Source: Rhodococcus opacus (GTDB lineage Bacteria > Actinomycetota > Actinomycetes > Mycobacteriales > Mycobacteriaceae). Taken from it: 64,000 bases of DNA. Shown one piece after another: positions 1-8,339 of this stretch; within the stretch, counting starts at the first letter, position 1; each line of letters begins with the position of its first letter. The position numbers and the translations under genes were made by a program. Under the pieces are notes generated by a model. The model was not told where the DNA came from, did no database searches, and saw only the letters and a program-made list of their open reading frames with translations. The DNA is taken from contig NZ_JAAXPA010000001.1 in NCBI RefSeq assembly GCF_012396235.1, forward strand, positions 248,001 through 312,000, written 5' to 3'.

Positions 1-720
1 CCGGCTCACGTCGCACAGCATCACGATGCGCCGCGGGCGGTTCCGGGGACGGCTCCGCGCGAGAACCACCGGTTCCCAGCCCGTGGCCCTCGACCGGTTC
101 ATGGTGGCGCGCAGATCGATACGCCGGCCGCGGCGATGCACTTCGCGACGCCGGGTGCGGCGGGACGGCCACGCGGCGGTGGCCTGTTCCAGCCAGGATC
201 CGAGGAGCCGGAGGTCGCCGGCGTCGAATCGGGCGAAGGGTTCGTCGGCGCGGGCCACGAGCCTGCTGGGCAGGGTGTCCGGCACGGCGGTGAGCGCGTC
301 GTGAAGGTCGTCCTCGCCGCTGTCGTCGCCACCGGTCATCATCGGTCGTGTCATCCACGGCACGCCCTCGACGTCCTGCGCCTCACCGGGCCGGTCGCGA
401 CCGTCGCTGACACCTGCGAGGGCCTTCTCTCGTCCCGCCGCGGCGCGTCGCGCGTGCGGATCCACGGACAGCACGGCGTCATCGAAGACCGCGGAGAACA
501 CCGCGTCGAACGACGCGAGGTCGTCGACGCGGTTGACCAGGGTCAGACGCGCCGACCAGTACAGCCGCGACCGCGAACCCGGCGGTGACAGATGAAGCGC
601 CTGCACGAACACCGCGGGGCCACTTGCCGAGACGACGACACCACGGGAGCGCAACCGGGCGACGAGTGCCACCGCGAACGCCGCGAGATCGACGCCCCGC
701 AGGACGCCCGACGCGCTCAT
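1..720 (-). CDS. coxE: CoxE-like VWA-domain protein, 3' end cut by window edge
   Basis: Open frame on the minus strand that begins at ATG 720 and runs off the left edge, so the C-terminus is missing. Its ATG overlaps the TGA of coxG (ATGA), which argues for translational coupling. The visible part has the arginine-rich linker and the run RPRRIVMLCDVS near residue 235; that is the start of a von Willebrand A domain, where D-x-S begins the metal-ion site. CoxE proteins pair with the CoxD AAA+ ATPase to mature the Cu-S-Mo site of aerobic CO dehydrogenase. The function is inferred from operon position plus this motif; the rest of the VWA domain lies outside the window. Confidence 0.8.
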   Translation of the reverse strand, partial: MSASGVLRGVDLAAFAVALVARLRSRGVVVSASGPAVFVQALHLSPPGSRSRLYWSARLTLVNRVDDLASFDAVFSAVFDDAVLSVDPHARRAAAGREKALAGVSDGRDRPGEAQDVEGVPWMTRPMMTGGDDSGEDDLHDALTAVPDTLPSRLVARADEPFARFDAGDLRLLGSWLEQATAAWPSRRTRRREVHRRGRRIDLRATMNRSRATGWEPVVLARSRPRNRPRRIVMLCDVSR

Positions 721-1358
721 CGCCTGCGGCGGCCCACCACGAGGACGACCACGATTCCCGCGAGGATGGCAGCGAGAATGGGGGCGTACCGTTTCCACGC
801 ACCCGCGCCGGACAGCGCCAGAAGATCCAGCGGCGCCGGTTCGGCGGCAGGCGGGGCCACGGAGAGGTTCGTGGTGCCGGCCGCCTCGGGCTCGGCCGTG
901 GCCTGCTCGGCGGGTCCCCCGGCGAGCTTCGCTTCCAGCGACTCCGCGAACTGCCCCATGAGTTTCTCCGACACCTGCTGGATCATTCCGCTGCCGAACT
1001 GCGCGAGTTTGCCGACGATCTTCATGTCGGTGTCCACGGTGACGCGGGTGCGGTCGCCCACCTCGTGCAACTGGGCGGTGATCGTCGCGGACGCGTTGCC
1101 GGAACCGCGCGAGTCCCTCCCGCGGGCGTCGATCACGGCGCGGTGCTCCTTCGGATCGCGCACGACGAACGCGGCCTTGCCTTTGAACTCACTGGTCACC
1201 GGGCCGACCTTGACCTTCACTTTTCCCAGGTAATCGTCACCCTCCCGCCCGGTCATCTGAGCTCCGGGTAGCAGGGGGGCAACCTCCTCGAGGTCGCTGA
1301 GCACCTCCCACGCCTGCTCGATCGGAGCGCTGACGGTGAACTCGTTGGCGATCTTCAT
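717..1358 (-). CDS. coxG: CoxG, SRPBCC-type CO dehydrogenase membrane-anchoring protein
   Basis: 213 aa. The N-terminus (MKIANEFTVSAP, then WEVLSDLEEVAPLLPGAQ) is the classical CoxG/START-like fold, filling roughly residues 1-150. A Pro/Ala/Glu-rich linker follows, and a single hydrophobic helix at about 190-209 ends in RRRR, so the protein looks C-terminally anchored with the domain in the cytoplasm. In Oligotropha, CoxG recruits CO dehydrogenase to the membrane, which fits this anchor. It lies 12 bp after coxD and overlaps coxE by four bases. Family assignment is firm; the exact role is inferred. Confidence 0.88.
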   Translation of the reverse strand: MKIANEFTVSAPIEQAWEVLSDLEEVAPLLPGAQMTGREGDDYLGKVKVKVGPVTSEFKGKAAFVVRDPKEHRAVIDARGRDSRGSGNASATITAQLHEVGDRTRVTVDTDMKIVGKLAQFGSGMIQQVSEKLMGQFAESLEAKLAGGPAEQATAEPEAAGTTNLSVAPPAAEPAPLDLLALSGAGAWKRYAPILAAILAGIVVVLVVGRRRR

Positions 1359-1370
1359 GGCAGTTGCCTC

Positions 1371-2258
1371 TCATCCGGTGGCCAGGCCGTGCGCGTAGTC
1401 CGCGAATGCGTCCTGAACTATTGTGCGGTCGTCCGGGGTCTTCGCGAGGGCACTCAGGCTCTGGATCGCGTCGTCGCGAACCAGATCGGCCACCCCCAGC
1501 GCCGCGAGGGCGGACACCCAGTCGATCGTCTCGGCAATTCCGGGCGGCTTGTCGAGATCGAGTTCGCGGGCCCGGCCGACGAAGCGGGTGGCGTGCTCGA
1601 TGAGGGGCGCCGCCGCCGCGGGCACCGTGCGGCGCACGATGGCGGCGGCCCGCACCGGCTCCGGATAGTCGATCCAGTGGTAGAGGCATCGTCGGCGCAG
1701 CGCGTCGTGGAGGTCGCGGCTCCGGTTGGACGTCAGCACGACGACGGGGTGATGTTCGGCCGTGAACGTTCCCAGTTCGGGAACGGTGACCGATGCCTCC
1801 CCCAGGAATTCGAGGAGGAGTGCCTCGAACTCGTCGTCGGCTCGGTCTATTTCGTCGATCAGAAGTACGGGCGGGGTCGGTCCCCGATATCGCACACAGT
1901 GGAGGATGGGACGTTCCAGCAGGAATTCCTCGGTGAACAGGTCGTCCTCGGTCAGGCCGTCGCCCCGCGATTCGGCCAGCCTGATGGTGAGCAACTGCCG
2001 CTGATAGTTCCAGTCGTAGAGGGCCTCGTTCGCGGTGAGGCCCTCGTAGCACTGCAACCGGATCAGCGGGGCGCCGAGGACGGTCGCGAGAGCCTTCGCC
2101 GCGGTGGTTTTGCCGACTCCGGGTTCGCCTTCGAGCAGGAGCGGGCGGCGCAGGGCTGCCGCGAGATACAGGGCCGACGCGGTTCCGAAGTCCAGAAGGT
2201 AGTCCTCGGCATCGAAGCGCCGGACCACGTCCCCCACGTCCTCGAACGCCTCCGTCAT
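1371..2258 (-). CDS. coxD: CoxD, MoxR-type AAA+ ATPase
   Basis: 295 aa. Walker A GEPGVGKT is at residues 44-51 and Walker B PVLLIDEIDRAD near 120; sensor-type TSNRSRDLHDALRRRC follows. This is the MoxR-family ATPase that partly unfolds apo-CO dehydrogenase so that sulfur and copper can be inserted at the Mo site (established for CoxD of Oligotropha). The start ATG at 2258 overlaps the stop of the upstream XdhC-YHS gene (ATGA). The same reading frame stays open upstream to 2993, but that part is antisense shadow and has no family features. It works with the VWA protein CoxE encoded two genes downstream. Confidence 0.9.
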   Translation of the reverse strand: MTEAFEDVGDVVRRFDAEDYLLDFGTASALYLAAALRRPLLLEGEPGVGKTTAAKALATVLGAPLIRLQCYEGLTANEALYDWNYQRQLLTIRLAESRGDGLTEDDLFTEEFLLERPILHCVRYRGPTPPVLLIDEIDRADDEFEALLLEFLGEASVTVPELGTFTAEHHPVVVLTSNRSRDLHDALRRRCLYHWIDYPEPVRAAAIVRRTVPAAAAPLIEHATRFVGRARELDLDKPPGIAETIDWVSALAALGVADLVRDDAIQSLSALAKTPDDRTIVQDAFADYAHGLATG

Positions 2259-3148
2259 ACCGCTCCCGTCTCCCGCGCGAACGAGGTCCGGCAACCCGGG
2301 CCGCAGAACCAGAAGTCGGCACCGTCCCGCCGGAGGTGGGCGGTATCCGGCCCCACCACGACTCGCATCCCGCACACCGGATCGACCGCCTCGGTCACCG
2401 CCGCCCGCGGAGGCGAATCGCCCTCGGGCGCGCGAAGTCCCGCGGTCCGCAGTTCCTGCACCAACTCGGCCGCGATCGACACCGCGATCTCCGCCGACGT
2501 CCGCGCCCCGATGTCGAGACCGACGGGGGTGTGTACCCGCGACCGTTCGGACTCGGTGAGACCCAGGGTGTCGAGGATGGCCCCACCGCGTGTTCGGCTG
2601 GCGACGAGCCCGACATACCCGATCCCGGCGTCGAGCGCCGCACGGATGACCTCCCCTTCGGGTCCGCCGTGGCCGGCGAGCACCACCGCCGTGGTGCCGG
2701 AGAACTGCTCGAAACCGGCGTCGTCGTGCTCGACGGTGAATCCCAGCAGTTCCGATATGCCCCCCAACGCCTGCGCGATCGGCGTGGTGCCGAAGATCCG
2801 CACCAACGGGGGTGGCAGTTGCGGCTCCAGGAAGATCTCCATGGCGCCGCCGGACAGGCACGGATTCACCACGACGGACGCGCCCGGAGTCTCCGGGAAT
2901 TGCACGGCCCCGTCGGGAAGGACCCGCAACAACACGCTCTCGTTGGTCGCCAGCGCCCCCAGGGCGGCCGTGCGCACCGAATTCTGCGCGCACTGACCGC
3001 CGACGAAACCCTCGATCGTGCCGTCCTGCAGGAGGATCGCCTCATCGCCGGAATGACTGGACGTGGGCGGCTGCACCCGCACCACAGTCGCATGGACGAA
3101 CGGCCTGCGGTCGCGCGCCAGTTGCGCCGCACGCTCTTTCAGATCCAT
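2255..3148 (-). CDS. XdhC/CoxI-family maturation protein with C-terminal YHS domain
   Basis: 297 aa, start MDLKERAAQLARDRRPF at 3148, 29 bp after coxL. The N-terminal XdhC_CoxI domain shows GGQCAQNSV and PCLSGGAMEIFLEP; the central Rossmann-like XdhC C-domain ends with VGLDIGARTSAEIAVSIAAEL. The last about 45 residues form a YHS metal-binding domain (DPVCGMRV ... FWFCGPGC). XdhC-type proteins deliver sulfurated molybdenum cofactor to molybdenum hydroxylases. The YHS tail is an addition not found in the classical XdhC and might handle copper for the CO dehydrogenase active site, which is speculation. The product could equally be called CoxI or CoxF. Confidence 0.85.
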   Translation of the reverse strand: MDLKERAAQLARDRRPFVHATVVRVQPPTSSHSGDEAILLQDGTIEGFVGGQCAQNSVRTAALGALATNESVLLRVLPDGAVQFPETPGASVVVNPCLSGGAMEIFLEPQLPPPLVRIFGTTPIAQALGGISELLGFTVEHDDAGFEQFSGTTAVVLAGHGGPEGEVIRAALDAGIGYVGLVASRTRGGAILDTLGLTESERSRVHTPVGLDIGARTSAEIAVSIAAELVQELRTAGLRAPEGDSPPRAAVTEAVDPVCGMRVVVGPDTAHLRRDGADFWFCGPGCRTSFARETGAV

Positions 3149-3177
3149 CGGGCCTCCTCGCAGCCGACGGGCGACAT

Positions 3178-5580
3178 TCAGATCGGGGGTGTCGCGCGGC
3201 CCTGCATGGCCTCCCACACCCGGGACGGGGTGAGCGGCATGTCGGCGTGCCGGACACCGAACGGGGCGAGCGCATCCACGACAGCGTTCACCACGGCCGG
3301 GGGCGATCCGACCGTCGCGGACTCGCCGATGCCCTTCGCGCCGATCGGGTGGTGCGGCGACGGGGTCACGGTGAATCCGGTCTCGAGCTTCGGAACCTCG
3401 AGCGCGGTGGGGATCAGGTAATCCATCAGTGATCCGCCGAGGCAGTTGCCGTCCTCGTCGAACTCGATGATCTCCATGAGTGCCATGCCGATGCCGTCGA
3501 CGATGCCGCCGTGGACCTGCCCCTCGATGATCATCGGGTTGATGCGGGTGCCGCAGTCGTCGACGGCGAGGAACCGCCGCACCTTCACCACGGCGGTGCC
3601 GGGATCGATGTCGACGACGCAGAAGTACGCGCCGTAGGGGTACGTCAGATTCTCGGGGTTGTAACAGATCTGCGCGTCGAGTCCGCCTTCGATGCCCTCC
3701 GGCAGGTCGCCGGCGCCGTGTGCCCGCATCGCGATGTCCTGGATGGTCACCTTGGCCGAGGGATCGCCCTTCACATGGAATTCGCCCTTCTCCCATTCCA
3801 GATCCGCGACCGAGGCCTCGAGCATGCCCGAGGCGATGATCTTCGCCTTGTCCCGCACCTTGCGGGCCACCAGCGCCGCGGCCGCCCCCGACACCGGTGT
3901 CGACCGGCTGCCGTACGTGCCGAGCCCGAACGGCGTGTTGTCGGTGTCGCCGTGCACGACGTCGATGTCGTCCGGTGGGATCCCCAGTTCCTCCGCCACG
4001 ATCTGCGCGAACGTCGTCTCGTGACCCTGCCCCTGGGTCTGCACCGACAACCGCACGACGGCCTTGCCCGTCGGGTGGACGCGCAGTTCGCAGCCGTCGG
4101 CCATGCCCAGGCCCAGGATGTCCATGTCCTTCCGGGGTCCGGCACCGACGGCTTCGGTGAAGAACGACATGCCGATTCCCATCAGCTCGCCGCGTTCGCG
4201 GCGTTCCTTCTGCTCCTCGCGCAACTGCTGGTAGCCGATCATGTCCATGGCCTTGCGCATGGTGGTCTCGTAGTCGCCAGAGTCGTACACCCACCCGGTC
4301 TTGCTGGTGTACGGGAACTGTTCCGGCCTCAGCAGATTCTTCAGCCGCAGTTCCGCCGGATCCATCTTCAGATCGAACGCCAGGCAGTCGACGAGCCGCT
4401 CGACCAGATACACGGCCTCCGTGATGCGGAACGAGCAGGCGTACGCCACCCCGCCGGGCGCCTTGTTCGTGTACACCGCCGTCATCGCGCAGTGCGCGGC
4501 CTCGATGTCGTAGCTACCGGTGAAGACGCCGAAGAAACCGGCCGGATATTTCACCGGGGCCGCCGTGCCGTTGAACGCACCGTGATCCGCCAACACCTTC
4601 GTGCGGATCGCGAGGATCTTGCCCTCGCTGGTCGCCGCGATCTCGCCGACCATGATGTAGTCGCGTGCGAAGCCCGTGCTCATCAGGTTCTCGCTGCGAT
4701 CCTCCATCCACTTCACCGGTTTGCCCGTCACGAGCGACGCCACGATCGCACACACGTATCCCGGGTAGATCGGGACCTTGTTACCGAATCCGCCGCCGAT
4801 GTCCGGAGACACCACCCGGATCTTGTGCTCCGGGATCCCGGAGACCAAGGCGTAGATCGTCCGGTGCGCGTGCGGGGCCTGCGACGTGGTGTACAGGGTG
4901 AGCTTGCCGGACACCCGGTCGACGTCGGCGATCGCACCGCACGTCTCCATCGGCGCCGGATGCACCCTGGGGTAGACGATCTCCTGCTTCACCACCACGT
5001 CCGCCTTCGCGAACACGGCCTCGGTCGCGGCGGCATCGCCTGTCTCCCAGTCGAAGCAGTGATTGTCCGTCTTGCCTTCGAGGTCGTCGCGGATCACCGG
5101 CGCATCGGGCGAGAGCGCGGCGCGCGCGTCGACGACGGGATCGAGCATGTCGTATTCGACGTCGATCAGTTCCAGCGCGTCCCGGGCCGAATACCGGTCC
5201 TCGGCGATGACGAACGCCACCTCCTGGCCCTGGAAACGCACCTTGTCGGTGGCCAGCACGGCCTGCACGTCGTTGGACAGCGTCGGCATCCAGGCGAGGT
5301 TCTTCGCGGCGAGGTCGGCGCCCGTCACCACTGCCGTCACCTTCGGGTGTTCCTGCGCCGCAGTGGTATCGATGCTCACGATCCGCGCGTGCGCGACCGG
5401 CGACCGCAGGATCGCCAGGTGCAGCATGCCGGGGAGGGTGATGTCGTCGACGTAATTTCCGAGCCCCCGGATGAAGCGGGGGTCCTCCTTGCGCAACATG
5501 CGACCGTGGCCGCAGGGCTTCTTGTCGTTGTCGACGATGTCGGCGCCGCCCGACGGCGGACGGGATTCGACGGTGGTCAT
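3178..5580 (-). CDS. coxL: Aerobic CO dehydrogenase large subunit, form I
   Basis: 800 aa molybdopterin-binding subunit. The diagnostic active-site loop AYACSFR is at residues 379-385 (nucleotides 4426-4446); AYxCSFR with the copper-ligating Cys (here Cys382) defines form I, genuine CO dehydrogenases, whereas form II enzymes have AYRGAGR. Other molybdenum-hydroxylase signatures include GGGFGNKV, QGQGHETTFAQIVAEELG and the C-terminal GAKGIGESAT, where the Glu is the catalytic base. The start ATG at 5580 overlaps the coxS stop (ATGA). It forms the (CoxM-CoxS-CoxL)2 complex oxidising CO to CO2 and feeding electrons to the respiratory chain. Confidence 0.95.
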   Translation of the reverse strand: MTTVESRPPSGGADIVDNDKKPCGHGRMLRKEDPRFIRGLGNYVDDITLPGMLHLAILRSPVAHARIVSIDTTAAQEHPKVTAVVTGADLAAKNLAWMPTLSNDVQAVLATDKVRFQGQEVAFVIAEDRYSARDALELIDVEYDMLDPVVDARAALSPDAPVIRDDLEGKTDNHCFDWETGDAAATEAVFAKADVVVKQEIVYPRVHPAPMETCGAIADVDRVSGKLTLYTTSQAPHAHRTIYALVSGIPEHKIRVVSPDIGGGFGNKVPIYPGYVCAIVASLVTGKPVKWMEDRSENLMSTGFARDYIMVGEIAATSEGKILAIRTKVLADHGAFNGTAAPVKYPAGFFGVFTGSYDIEAAHCAMTAVYTNKAPGGVAYACSFRITEAVYLVERLVDCLAFDLKMDPAELRLKNLLRPEQFPYTSKTGWVYDSGDYETTMRKAMDMIGYQQLREEQKERRERGELMGIGMSFFTEAVGAGPRKDMDILGLGMADGCELRVHPTGKAVVRLSVQTQGQGHETTFAQIVAEELGIPPDDIDVVHGDTDNTPFGLGTYGSRSTPVSGAAAALVARKVRDKAKIIASGMLEASVADLEWEKGEFHVKGDPSAKVTIQDIAMRAHGAGDLPEGIEGGLDAQICYNPENLTYPYGAYFCVVDIDPGTAVVKVRRFLAVDDCGTRINPMIIEGQVHGGIVDGIGMALMEIIEFDEDGNCLGGSLMDYLIPTALEVPKLETGFTVTPSPHHPIGAKGIGESATVGSPPAVVNAVVDALAPFGVRHADMPLTPSRVWEAMQGRATPPI

Positions 5581-6161
5581 GATGCACTTCCGGTGGGTGC
5601 GTGTTCCTCGACTGTCATCGGTGCGCCCTCGGCGCCCCGTGTCTTGTCCTCCTGGACCTCCGCGTCGAAGTCGCCGGCCGGTTCCGGCTCGGCGGCCTCG
5701 CCCGCCCGATGGTCCGCCGCCCACTGGATCGAGCGCACGATCGTGGTGTACCCGGTGCAGCGACAGATCTGCCCGGAGATCGCTTCCCGGATCGTGGCCT
5801 CGTCCGGGCTCTCCTCCCGGTCGAGCAGTGCCCGCGCCGTCATCATCATGCCGGGGGTGCAGAACCCGCACTGCAGTCCGTGGCACTGCATGAAGCCCTG
5901 CTGGACGGGATCGAGTTCGCCGTCGTGTTCGAGGCCCTCGACCGTGCGGACGTCGTGCCCGCTCGCCATCGCGGCGAGCATCGTGCACGACTTCACCGGA
6001 TCGCCGTCCACGGTGACGACGCACGTGCCGCAGTTGCTGGTATCGCAGCCCCAATGGGTCCCGGTCAGGCCCAGCTGGTCGCGGAGAAAATGGACCAGCA
6101 GCATGCGCGGTTCCACCTCGGCGCTCACTGCCTCGCCGTTGACGGTCATGTTCACCTGCAT
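5577..6161 (-). CDS. coxS: Aerobic CO dehydrogenase small subunit (2 x [2Fe-2S])
   Basis: 194 aa from ATG 6161, two bases after coxM. The ferredoxin-like N-terminal domain has Cys39, Cys44, Cys47 and Cys59; the helical domain binds the second cluster through Cys98, Cys101, Cys133 and Cys135 (CGFCTPGM and CRCTGY). These relay electrons from the Mo site of CoxL to the FAD of CoxM. It carries an acidic C-terminal tail of about 45 residues beyond the usual length of about 160 aa. The stop overlaps the coxL start. Confidence 0.95.
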   Translation of the reverse strand: MQVNMTVNGEAVSAEVEPRMLLVHFLRDQLGLTGTHWGCDTSNCGTCVVTVDGDPVKSCTMLAAMASGHDVRTVEGLEHDGELDPVQQGFMQCHGLQCGFCTPGMMMTARALLDREESPDEATIREAISGQICRCTGYTTIVRSIQWAADHRAGEAAEPEPAGDFDAEVQEDKTRGAEGAPMTVEEHAPTGSAS

Positions 6162-6163
6162 GG

Positions 6164-7069
6164 CTATGCCTCTTCTCCGGTCGGCTCGTGCTCCACGTCG
6201 CTGCGGAGCACCCGGTCGACCGCTGTACGGAGTGTGCGGATCGTGAGTTCGGATGCGAGATGGCGTTTGTAGTCGACGGTGCCGCGTGCGTCCGCGACGG
6301 GCTCGCAGGCCTGCGCGGCCATCCGCCCGGCCTGGGCGAACGCCTCCTCGGACGGGGGACGTCCGGTCAGGTAGTCGGCGACATCCGAGAGTCCGGACGG
6401 ATCCGGGTTGACCGCGGTCAGGCCGACAGCGGCCCGGGCGATCTCGCCGCCCTCCACCGTGACGGCCGCTCCGGCCGCGGTGACCGCCCAATCTCCGGTC
6501 CGCCGTTCGACCTTGGCGTACGCACTGGAGCTGTGACCGTGGACCGGTATCACGATCTCGATGAGCATCTCGTTGTGTGCGAGCGCCGTCTCGTACGGTC
6601 CGACGAGGAACTCGGACATGGGGATCTCGCGGCGCCCACCGGGCCCGCGCACCACGCAGGTGGCGTCGAGAACAGAGCAGACAGTGGTGAGATCCTCGGC
6701 CGGATCGGCCTGGCACAGAGATCCGCCGATGGTCCCGCGGTTGCGGACCACCGGGTCGGCGATCACCTTCTCCGCGTCACGGAAGAGTGGGAACGCCGCC
6801 GCGAGCTCGTCCGATTCGAGCAGCCGGCGGTGCCGCGTCATCGCACCGATCCGCAGCCTCGACCGCTCGGTCGTGATGTAGCCGAGTTCGCCCTCGAGGT
6901 CGTTGATGTCGATGAGGTACTCGGGATTGGCGAGGCGAAGTTTCATCATGGGGAGCAGGCTGTGGCCGCCTGCGACGAGGCGGGCTTCGTCGCCCAGCCG
7001 GTCGAGCAGGGCGATGGCGTCCTCGACGCCCGTGGCACGCTCGTATTCGAAGGATCCTGGTACTTGCAT
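6164..7069 (-). CDS. coxM: Aerobic CO dehydrogenase medium subunit (FAD)
   Basis: 301 aa FAD-binding subunit, first gene of the coxMSL group. The two FAD pyrophosphate motifs AGGHS (33-37) and TIGGS (113-117) are intact, followed by ADPAED and the CO dehydrogenase FAD C-terminal domain. The M-S-L order is that of form I clusters; form II clusters usually read S-L-M. A 76-bp gap separates it from the upstream XdhC gene, so a promoter could lie there. Confidence 0.94.
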   Translation of the reverse strand: MQVPGSFEYERATGVEDAIALLDRLGDEARLVAGGHSLLPMMKLRLANPEYLIDINDLEGELGYITTERSRLRIGAMTRHRRLLESDELAAAFPLFRDAEKVIADPVVRNRGTIGGSLCQADPAEDLTTVCSVLDATCVVRGPGGRREIPMSEFLVGPYETALAHNEMLIEIVIPVHGHSSSAYAKVERRTGDWAVTAAGAAVTVEGGEIARAAVGLTAVNPDPSGLSDVADYLTGRPPSEEAFAQAGRMAAQACEPVADARGTVDYKRHLASELTIRTLRTAVDRVLRSDVEHEPTGEEA

Positions 7070-7145
7070 TATGACCTACCTCACAAACGTGGATGCTCTC
7101 AGCCTCCGCAAGAACCGACGGTCCGTCAACCCCGGGTGAACCGCC
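7070..7145 (-). promoter_or_regulatory. Gap upstream of coxM, possible promoter/operator
   Basis: The 76-bp gap between the XdhC gene and coxM contains a perfect 11-bp palindrome GACGGTCCGTC at 7117-7127. Read on the minus strand, a TTGACG (-35-like) overlaps it. I see no convincing -10. It is the only gap in the cox cluster long enough for a promoter, apart from the one upstream of 8288. Confidence 0.3.
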
Positions 7146-8288
7146 CTAGTCGACGCAGAAATCGACGGGTTCCTCGTGGTGGATCCGACCGCTCGACTCC
7201 GCCAGCGGGCGCCCCGTGCCACCCCACCGGCGGGCGATGATCTCGGCGGCGATGGACACGGCCGTCTCCTCGGGTGTCCGGGCGCCGATGTCCAGGCCGA
7301 TGGGGCTCGACAGCCGGTCGAGCTCGGTGTCGGTCAGACCGGCCTCGCGCAGGCGTTCGCGCCGGTCCAGGTCCGTTCTGCGTGATCCCATGGCACCGAT
7401 GTAGGCGACGTCCGGGAGGCGCAGCGCCGTCTCGAGGAGAGGAACGTCGAACTTGGGGTCGTGGGTGAGCACACAGATCACGGTCCGGCCGTCGATCGCC
7501 TGGGCCTCGGCCTGGGCAGCGAGATACCGGTGCGGCCAATCCACCACCACCTCGTCGGCCGTCGGGAACCGCGCGTGCGTCGCAAACACCGGACGGGCGT
7601 CGCAGACCGTCACCCGGTATCCCATGAAGGCGCCCTGCCGGGCCACCGCGGCAGCGAAGTCGATGGCCCCGAACACGAGCATGCGCGGCCTCGGCGCGTA
7701 ACTGGCGACGAACACCTCCATGCCCTCGCCGCGACGCTGACCGTCGGTTCCGTACGTCAGGACCGTGCTACCGCCCGCTGCCAGGAGGCCCCGGGCGTCG
7801 TCGGTGACCGCGGAATCGGCCCGGTCCGAGCCGAGCGAACCGCTCACGTGCTCGGGCCGGACGACCAGCCGGCGCCCCACCCGAGCCGCATCGGGGTGCG
7901 CCACGACGGTGGCCACCGCGACCGGCAGGTGGTTCTCGATGTCCCGGGCGATCTCACCGAGCTCCGGAAAATTGTCCCGCGACACGGGCTCGACGAAGAT
8001 GTCGATGATTCCACCGCAGGTGAGACCCACCTCGAACGCGTTCTCGTCGCTGATCCCGTACCGCTGCAGCACCGGCGTGCCGGACGTCGTGACCTCGGAT
8101 GCGAGTTCGTAGACCGCTCCCTCGACGCACCCGCCGGACACCGAACCGGACGCGCTGCCGTCGGGCGCCACGACCATCGACGCCCCCGGCGGTCGCGGCG
8201 CGGAGCGGAACGTGCGGACCACCGTTCCGACACCCGCCGTCCCACCCGCGGTCCACACCGCCATCAGGTCCGCCAGCACGTCGCGCAT
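7146..8288 (-). CDS. XdhC/CoxF-family molybdenum-hydroxylase maturation protein
   Basis: 380 aa from ATG 8288, preceded by GGAAGGG; a GTG at 8294 is an alternative. It has the full two-domain XdhC architecture: the N-terminal XdhC_CoxI domain (SGGCVEGAVYELA, LTCGGIIDIFVEP) and the C-terminal Rossmann domain (RMLVFGAIDFAAAVA, YIGAMGSRRT, PIGLDIGARTPEETAVSIAAE). It is upstream of and collinear with coxM, so it probably matures the same enzyme. With the XdhC-YHS gene at 2255-3148 the cluster holds two divergent XdhC-type proteins, like CoxF and CoxI in Oligotropha. Confidence 0.88.
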   Translation of the reverse strand: MRDVLADLMAVWTAGGTAGVGTVVRTFRSAPRPPGASMVVAPDGSASGSVSGGCVEGAVYELASEVTTSGTPVLQRYGISDENAFEVGLTCGGIIDIFVEPVSRDNFPELGEIARDIENHLPVAVATVVAHPDAARVGRRLVVRPEHVSGSLGSDRADSAVTDDARGLLAAGGSTVLTYGTDGQRRGEGMEVFVASYAPRPRMLVFGAIDFAAAVARQGAFMGYRVTVCDARPVFATHARFPTADEVVVDWPHRYLAAQAEAQAIDGRTVICVLTHDPKFDVPLLETALRLPDVAYIGAMGSRRTDLDRRERLREAGLTDTELDRLSSPIGLDIGARTPEETAVSIAAEIIARRWGGTGRPLAESSGRIHHEEPVDFCVD

Positions 8289-8339
8289 CAGCACCCTTCC
8301 CGCTCGAGTCCGACGTGTGATACACGCTCAGCTACAAGC

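Noticed and set aside
3511..6246. 911-residue plus-strand frame opposite coxL
   Set aside because: Antisense shadow rich in His/Arg/Asp; coxL, coxS are unambiguous on the minus strand.
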